DNA from: JAIFWC01 sp035688135
GTDB lineage: Bacteria > Patescibacteriota > Saccharimonadia > Saccharimonadales > UBA10212
Direction of reading: 5' to 3'
NCBI GenBank assembly: GCA_035688135.1
Contig: DASSNG010000006.1
Span: 1 to 8,945 of the forward strand
Length of the DNA: 8,945 nt
Part shown: piece after piece, positions 5,455 to 8,945 of the stretch
Position numbering within the stretch: position 1 is the first letter of the stretch
Layout of the letters: every line of letters starts with the position of its first letter
Notes under the pieces: model-generated
The model's input: only the letters and a program-made list of their open reading frames with translations
Told to the model about the DNA's origin: nothing
The model's database searches: none
Translations under genes and position numbers: made by a program

Positions 5455-6984
5455 ATGCAGTGGCTTGATAAAGTCCTTGATGACGTGGTGTCCGCGCATC
5501 CCGAAGGCGAAATAACCGTCAGTTCCGGCGTGTCGCCATCGGGCGTCTCTCATGTGGGTACGCTGCGCGAAGTCCTGACGGCCGAAGCCATCATGCTGGG
5601 GCTGCGTATTCGCGGCCGCGATGCCGTACACATCCATAACGTGGACGACCTTGACCCGCTGCGCAAGATTCCGGCCGGCGTAGACCCGGACTTTGAAAAA
5701 TACATGGGTATGCCGCTCTGCGATGTGCCGTCGCCGGACGGCAAAGCCGGCAGCTGGGCCGATTATTATTTCAAAGATTTCGCCGCCAGCGCCAAAAAAC
5801 TGGGTATGGATATGCAGCTGCTGCGCATGCACAAGAAATACCGCACTGGGTTCATGGTGCCGGCTATTGAAAAAGTGCTTGATAATATCGATAAAGCCCG
5901 CGACACGCTGGTAAAGATTTCCGGCCGCCAGCTCGACGATAACTGGTCGCCCATCCAGATAAAAGAGGACGATTATCTTAAGAAAAGGCGCTTTTTAGGC
6001 ATAGACGACAAGGCCAAGACCATCCGCTACGAAGATAAAGACGGCAACCCCAAAGAAGTCAGTTACGCCATGGGGGATGTAAAGCTGGATTGGCGGCTGG
6101 ACTGGCCGGCCCGCTGGTGGCTGCTGGGCGTAGACGTCGAACCCTTTGGCCGCGACCACGCCACCAAAGGCGGTAGCTACGATACCGGCGTCGGCCTTAT
6201 GAAAAGCATCTTCAAAGAAAAACCGCCGCTGCCGGTACCCTATAACTTCATCATCCGTACCGGCCAGACCAAAAAAATGAGCAAAAGCTCCGGCGATACG
6301 CTGGCTATCAGCGACATGCTGCAGATCCTGCCGCCGGAAGTCCTGCGCTATTTCGTGCTGCGCTACGGTCCGGAAAAACAGCTGTTCTTCGACGAAACCG
6401 ACGGCGTGGTCCGGCTTATAGATGATTTCGCGGCGCTGCTGGCCAAAGCCGGCAAGACGCCCGAAGACGAGATGCTTATCAAATTGTCCATGGCCGGCGT
6501 TCCCAGCACTACCATCAGCAATATCCCGTTTTCCCATCTGGTAGCCAGTTACCAGGCCGCCCTAAAGGACCCGGCCCGTACGCTTGAAATCATCCGGCGC
6601 ACAGAGCACCGGCAAACGGTGGACGACCAGCAGGACATAATCCTGCAGGAGCTTAAATTTATAGATAACTGGCTCAAAAAATGGGCTCCGGAAGACGTAA
6701 AGTTCCAGCTGGCCACAAACCCGCCCAAAATCCTGGAAGACAAAGAAATCAGCTTCCTTAAATCATTGGCCGCGAAAATCCAGGCCGCGCCGGCAGATGC
6801 CGACGGCGAATGGTTCCACAAAGCCATCTACGAGTTCAAAGACACCGCCGGCCTGGCTCCAAAACAACTCTTCGGCACCCTTTATAAGGTGTTAATCAAC
6901 CAGGAATCCGGTCCGCGGGCCGGCTGGTTTTTGTCTATCCTGCCGCGGGAATGGCTTATTAAACGGTTAAGGCTGGAAGCCTGA
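5455..6984 (+). CDS. lysS: Lysyl-tRNA synthetase, class I (archaeal type)
   Basis: This enzyme charges tRNA-Lys with lysine using the class I (Rossmann) fold rather than the class II fold found in most bacteria. The 509-aa protein has the HIGH-type motif as HVGT (residues 33-36) within SGVSPSGVSHVGTLRE. The class I LysRS block NVDDLDPLRKIP follows, then EPFGRDHATKGGSYDTG (229-245) and the KMSKS loop intact at 274-278. The C-terminal half is an alpha-helical anticodon-binding region as in archaeal LysRS. Length fits the family (about 500-530). Class I LysRS is usual in archaea and scattered in bacteria, such as spirochetes, some alphaproteobacteria and actinobacteria, so its presence is a lineage marker or an old transfer. 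Composition looks like that of the neighbours. Initiation probably uses a leaderless mRNA (TATAAT 8 bases before the ATG). Confidence 0.96.
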   Translation: MQWLDKVLDDVVSAHPEGEITVSSGVSPSGVSHVGTLREVLTAEAIMLGLRIRGRDAVHIHNVDDLDPLRKIPAGVDPDFEKYMGMPLCDVPSPDGKAGSWADYYFKDFAASAKKLGMDMQLLRMHKKYRTGFMVPAIEKVLDNIDKARDTLVKISGRQLDDNWSPIQIKEDDYLKKRRFLGIDDKAKTIRYEDKDGNPKEVSYAMGDVKLDWRLDWPARWWLLGVDVEPFGRDHATKGGSYDTGVGLMKSIFKEKPPLPVPYNFIIRTGQTKKMSKSSGDTLAISDMLQILPPEVLRYFVLRYGPEKQLFFDETDGVVRLIDDFAALLAKAGKTPEDEMLIKLSMAGVPSTTISNIPFSHLVASYQAALKDPARTLEIIRRTEHRQTVDDQQDIILQELKFIDNWLKKWAPEDVKFQLATNPPKILEDKEISFLKSLAAKIQAAPADADGEWFHKAIYEFKDTAGLAPKQLFGTLYKVLINQESGPRAGWFLSILPREWLIKRLRLEA

Positions 6985-7437
6985 ATGAGCGAACACGCGC
7001 CAGATAACAGCGGGCAGCTGGCGTGGGATTTTGAAACTTTTGCCAAAGGCGGCCGGGTAACTGACGCACCGGATATGTCCGGCGAGCTGGGGCAGCAAAT
7101 AGCCGCCGGCCTGGCCAGGGCCAAACACCCCATAAATTCGGTGGAAGGGCTGGAAATCGCCCTGGAAACCACCCTGAAAAGAATGATGGAGCTGCTGTCG
7201 CCGCACGCCCAAAAAGGACTGCTCAGATACCTGGTTGACGTGGTGCCGGTCCAGTCCTCCGATCCCCGGCCCAACAGCGCCTATTTCAGGGCGGCGGTCG
7301 AGTGCTTCGGCTGGGAGCGGATATTCAGCCATATAACGGCGCCTATCGCGGACCTTGATGATACATACCGGGCCATCTTAGAGGAAACGGAAAACCCGCA
7401 GCTAAGCCTGGATGATGAGTTCGGCCAAGCCGCCTGA
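6985..7437 (+). CDS. Unrecognised 150-aa acidic soluble protein
   Basis: I do not recognise this family. The ATG follows the lysS stop directly (TGA then ATG), with GGAAG five to six bases upstream, so it is probably translated by coupling or from a weak Shine-Dalgarno site. The frame overlaps the start of the glycosylase gene by 26 bases, which supports it being real. The 150-aa product has no signal peptide, membrane helix or Cys-rich cluster. The N-terminal 25 residues look flexible. A middle part (about 45-85) appears helical (VEGLEIALETTLKRMMELL, then HAQKGLLRYLVDVV). A second predicted folded part has YFRAAVECFGWERIF. The last residues are acidic, and QLSLDDEF at 139-146 partly resembles a sliding-clamp binding peptide. 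Position between lysS and a repair glycosylase suggests, but does not show, a role in either process. Confidence 0.75.
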   Translation: MSEHAPDNSGQLAWDFETFAKGGRVTDAPDMSGELGQQIAAGLARAKHPINSVEGLEIALETTLKRMMELLSPHAQKGLLRYLVDVVPVQSSDPRPNSAYFRAAVECFGWERIFSHITAPIADLDDTYRAILEETENPQLSLDDEFGQAA

Positions 7438-8011
7438 GATCCTTAAGCTGCCTTCTATAAAAGCGGCTCCCAGGCTGCTGGGCTGGCATATCGTGCGCAC
7501 TACTCCGCAGGGACGGCTGAAACTAAAAATCGTAGAAACCGAGGCCTACCACCAAAGCGACCCGGCCAGCCACAGCTACAGGGGCCTTACGGCCCGCACC
7601 GCACCGATGTTCCAGGCCGGCGGCCACATATACGTCTACTTCACCTACGGCATGCATTATTGCCTGAATTTGGTTACCGGTCCAAAAGGGGTAGGGGAAG
7701 GGGTCCTGCTGCGGGCCGCCGAACCTATGGAAGGGATAGAAATCATGAAGAAAAACAGGGGCATGGACGATATCAGGAACCTGGCCAACGGCCCGGGAAA
7801 ATTGACACAGGCCCTTGGAATTTTTGATACGTCCTTATCTGGAAAAATACTTAACAAGTCAAGTATTTTTCTGGAGCCCCCGGAACATAAACTCAAAAAA
7901 GAAGATGTCGTAACCGGTCCCCGCATCGGCGTCACCAAGGCCGCCGACCAGCCCTATAGGTTCTATTTGAAGAACAATCATTTTGTATCCCGGCGCCCGG
8001 GCGGGATATAA
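7412..8011 (+). CDS. 3-methyladenine DNA glycosylase, AAG/MPG family
   Basis: This monofunctional base-excision glycosylase removes alkylated or deaminated purines such as 3-methyladenine and hypoxanthine. The 199-aa protein aligns by eye with human AAG. IVETEAY holds the catalytic Glu (E44, equivalent to E125) and a following Tyr (Y46, equivalent to Y127). DPASHS holds the His (H54, equivalent to H136). YVYFTYGMHYCLN holds the intercalating Tyr (Y79, equivalent to Y162) and Asn (N86, equivalent to N169). Downstream blocks are GVLLRAAEPMEGIE, GPGKLTQALGI, GPRIGVTKAAD and a final YRFYLKNNHFVSR. All active-site residues are present. The start is ATG 7412 or 7415 (tandem), inside the preceding gene; neither has a strong ribosome site, so coupling is likely. 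An AT-rich inverted repeat (7838-7875) interrupts the otherwise GC-rich sequence, and a second dyad covers the last codons. Confidence 0.93.
   Translation: MMSSAKPPEILKLPSIKAAPRLLGWHIVRTTPQGRLKLKIVETEAYHQSDPASHSYRGLTARTAPMFQAGGHIYVYFTYGMHYCLNLVTGPKGVGEGVLLRAAEPMEGIEIMKKNRGMDDIRNLANGPGKLTQALGIFDTSLSGKILNKSSIFLEPPEHKLKKEDVVTGPRIGVTKAADQPYRFYLKNNHFVSRRPGGI
7838..7875. repeat. AT-rich inverted repeat inside the glycosylase gene
   Basis: GAAAAATACTT (7842-7852) and AAGTATTTTTC (7861-7871) are perfect 11-base inverted copies around an 8-base loop. Four further outer pairs (7838-7841 with 7872-7875, two of them G-U) extend the potential RNA stem to 15 pairs. Codons there read GKILNKSSIFL, so it is translated. 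The arms are AT-rich in a GC-rich gene, and no T-run follows the stem. Confidence 0.7.
7983..8011. repeat. Dyad overlapping the ABC gene -10 box (possible operator or terminator hairpin)
   Basis: TATCCCG (7986-7992) and CGGGATA (8002-8008) are perfect inverted arms separated by 9 bases. Extended to ten bases, the arms (7983-7992 and 8002-8011) match at nine positions. The right arm enters the TATAAT at 8007-8012 and the whole covers the end of the glycosylase gene including its stop. It could be a repressor site for the ABC operon, or an RNA hairpin ending the upstream transcript. Confidence 0.45.
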
Positions 8012-8012
8012 T
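8007..8012 (+). promoter_or_regulatory. -10 box abutting the ABC ATPase start (predicted leaderless promoter)
   Basis: A perfect TATAAT overlaps the glycosylase stop codon and is followed by nine bases before the ATG at 8022. A weak TTGTAT lies 18 bases upstream (7983-7988). No Shine-Dalgarno sequence is present in the 10-base gap. A transcript would start at or within a few bases of the ATG. Confidence 0.6.
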
Positions 8013-8021
8013 AATCTTTAA

Positions 8022-8927
8022 ATGGGAAACAATCAGCCGGCTATTGAAACTTTTGGCCTGGGCAAGCAGTACCGCAAGACCGACAGGATGGCCCTTCATA
8101 ACCTGAACATAACCATCATGCCCGGCGAGGTCTACGGCTTTTTAGGCCCCAACGGCGCCGGCAAATCCACTACTATCCGCCTGCTGATGAACTTCATCCA
8201 GCCCACCGAGGGCCACGCCTGCATCCTGGGCAAAAACATCGTAGAAGATTCCACAGAAATCAAAAGACACATAGGTTATCTGCCGGGAGAAATCGCTCTT
8301 TACCCCAACATGACCGGGCGGCAGCTGCTCGATTACATGACCAGTCTTCTTCCTCTAAAGCACAAGAATAACGTTTCCAAGCTGGCGGCGACTTTTGACG
8401 TACCGCTCAGCCGCAAAATCAACACGCTCTCCAAGGGTAACCGGCAGAAAATCGCCATCATCCAGGCTTTTGCCGCCGAACCGGAAATACTCATATTAGA
8501 CGAGCCAACCAGCGGGCTTGATCCGCTGATGCAGGAAGCTTTCTTCCAGCTGGTACGCGACGTCCGCGACAAGGGCGGCACGGTTTTCTTTAGCAGCCAC
8601 AACCTTACGGAAGTCCAAAAAATCTGCGACCGGGCCGGTTTTATCCGCGATGGCAAACTGGTGGCCCAGCAGACAATCAGCCAGCTTGCCCAGAGCGCCG
8701 TGCAGACCTACGATATCTCTTTTGCCGAACCGGTACCGGTAACCGAACTCAAGCGCCTACAAGGCTCAAAGGTCATATCCAACTCAGCCCACCACGCCAC
8801 AATCCGGGTAAAGGGCGACCTTAAGCCGCTGTTCAGCCTGCTGGCCAAGCGCAAGGTCCACGCCATAGACCGGCGGGAAATCGACCTGGAAGAGGAATTC
8901 CTAAGCTTTTATAAGGGGAAGAAATGA
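8022..8927 (+). CDS. ABC transporter ATP-binding protein (ABC-2 / drug-export type)
   Basis: This is the cytoplasmic ATPase subunit that powers an ABC-2-type export permease. The 301-aa protein has a single nucleotide-binding domain. Walker A is GPNGAGKST (42-50), the signature is LSKGNRQK (136-143), Walker B is ILILDE (156-161) followed by the D-loop SGLD, and the switch His is in SSHNL (H193). The canonical Q-loop Gln is replaced by the GYLPGE pattern (85-90), and LSKGN replaces LSGGQ; both are common in the exporter subfamily that includes putative multidrug ATPases. A C-terminal region of about 80 residues after the NBD is also typical of this group. The substrate cannot be told from sequence. 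It has its own TATAAT box 9 bases upstream, with an operator-like dyad, and overlaps the next start by four bases (ATGA), so it heads a small exporter operon. Confidence 0.93.
   Translation: MGNNQPAIETFGLGKQYRKTDRMALHNLNITIMPGEVYGFLGPNGAGKSTTIRLLMNFIQPTEGHACILGKNIVEDSTEIKRHIGYLPGEIALYPNMTGRQLLDYMTSLLPLKHKNNVSKLAATFDVPLSRKINTLSKGNRQKIAIIQAFAAEPEILILDEPTSGLDPLMQEAFFQLVRDVRDKGGTVFFSSHNLTEVQKICDRAGFIRDGKLVAQQTISQLAQSAVQTYDISFAEPVPVTELKRLQGSKVISNSAHHATIRVKGDLKPLFSLLAKRKVHAIDRREIDLEEEFLSFYKGKK
8913..8920 (+). promoter_or_regulatory. Shine-Dalgarno site of the gene after the ABC ATPase
   Basis: AAGGGGAA, with its G-run ending 5 bases before the ATG at 8924, lies in the last codons of the ATPase gene. 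It supports a real downstream gene translated by a Shine-Dalgarno mechanism and coupling. Confidence 0.65.
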
Positions 8928-8945
8928 AACAAATAGCCAAATGGG
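8924..8945 (+). CDS. Start of the next gene, probably the ABC-2 permease (3' end outside window)
   Basis: ATG at 8924 overlaps the ATPase stop as ATGA and opens a frame reading MKQIAKW to the window edge. A purine-rich ribosome site sits just upstream. Only seven codons are visible, so the product cannot be identified. By position, directly after an ABC-2-type ATPase with a 4-base overlap, the membrane permease of the same exporter is the natural guess. Confidence 0.55.

Noticed and set aside
7802..7831. Perfect TTGACA inside the glycosylase gene as an internal promoter
   Set aside because: At 17-18 bases downstream only poor -10 matches occur (TGATAC or GATACG), and no gene start follows nearby.
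1..8945. Recoded UGA (glycine) as in Gracilibacteria/SR1
   Set aside because: TGA ends five genes at the expected family lengths and no in-frame TGA interrupts any conserved protein.
1..8945. tRNA genes, CRISPR arrays, insertion sequences or phage genes
   Set aside because: Essentially the whole window is covered by identified + strand genes with gaps of at most 62 bases; no cloverleaf, spaced repeats, transposase or integrase was seen.

Overview
The window is a tightly packed, single-strand (+) stretch of bacterial core genes. It has no mobile element, tRNA, rRNA or CRISPR array. The gene order is rpsB (3' part), tsf, frr, rseP, a CPBP-family membrane protease, proS, greA, lysS (class I), an unrecognised 150-aa protein, a 3-methyladenine DNA glycosylase gene, an ABC transporter ATPase, and the first seven codons of what is probably its permease. 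No gap between genes exceeds about 62 bases, and several genes abut or overlap.

Organism (inference): a bacterium with a reduced, streamlined genome, most likely of the Patescibacteria/CPR type (Saccharibacteria-like lineages are one option). The clues are the compressed rpsB-tsf-frr-rseP-proS cluster without pyrH, uppS, cdsA or dxr, a short EF-Ts, a ProRS without the editing insertion, an archaeal-type class I LysRS, and frequent promoters sitting directly on start codons. TGA is used as a normal stop (CPBP, proS, lysS, the 150-aa gene, the ABC ATPase), so a code with recoded UGA, as in Gracilibacteria/SR1, is excluded. Base composition is moderately GC-rich by eye.

Layout: 1-1604 holds translation factors (S2, EF-Ts, ribosome recycling factor). 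1635-3606 holds two adjacent intramembrane proteases of different mechanism. 3639-6984 holds two aminoacyl-tRNA synthetases flanking the transcript-cleavage factor GreA. 6985-8011 holds an orphan small protein overlapping a base-excision repair glycosylase gene. 8022 to the end is the start of an ABC-2-type exporter operon. Most of the window serves gene expression and its quality control; the repair enzyme and exporter look like neighbours rather than partners.

The most interesting non-coding signal is the promoter layout. Near-consensus TATAAT/TAAAAT boxes lie 6-9 bases before the ATG of frr, rseP, lysS and the ABC ATPase gene, with no Shine-Dalgarno sequence, which predicts leaderless mRNAs. 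By contrast tsf, greA and the permease have Shine-Dalgarno-like sites. Two dyads also stand out: one overlapping the -10 box of the ABC gene, and an AT-rich one of 15 pairs inside the glycosylase gene. I do not see a clear new multi-gene system; the window is mostly ordinary core genome with unusual compaction and initiation signals.
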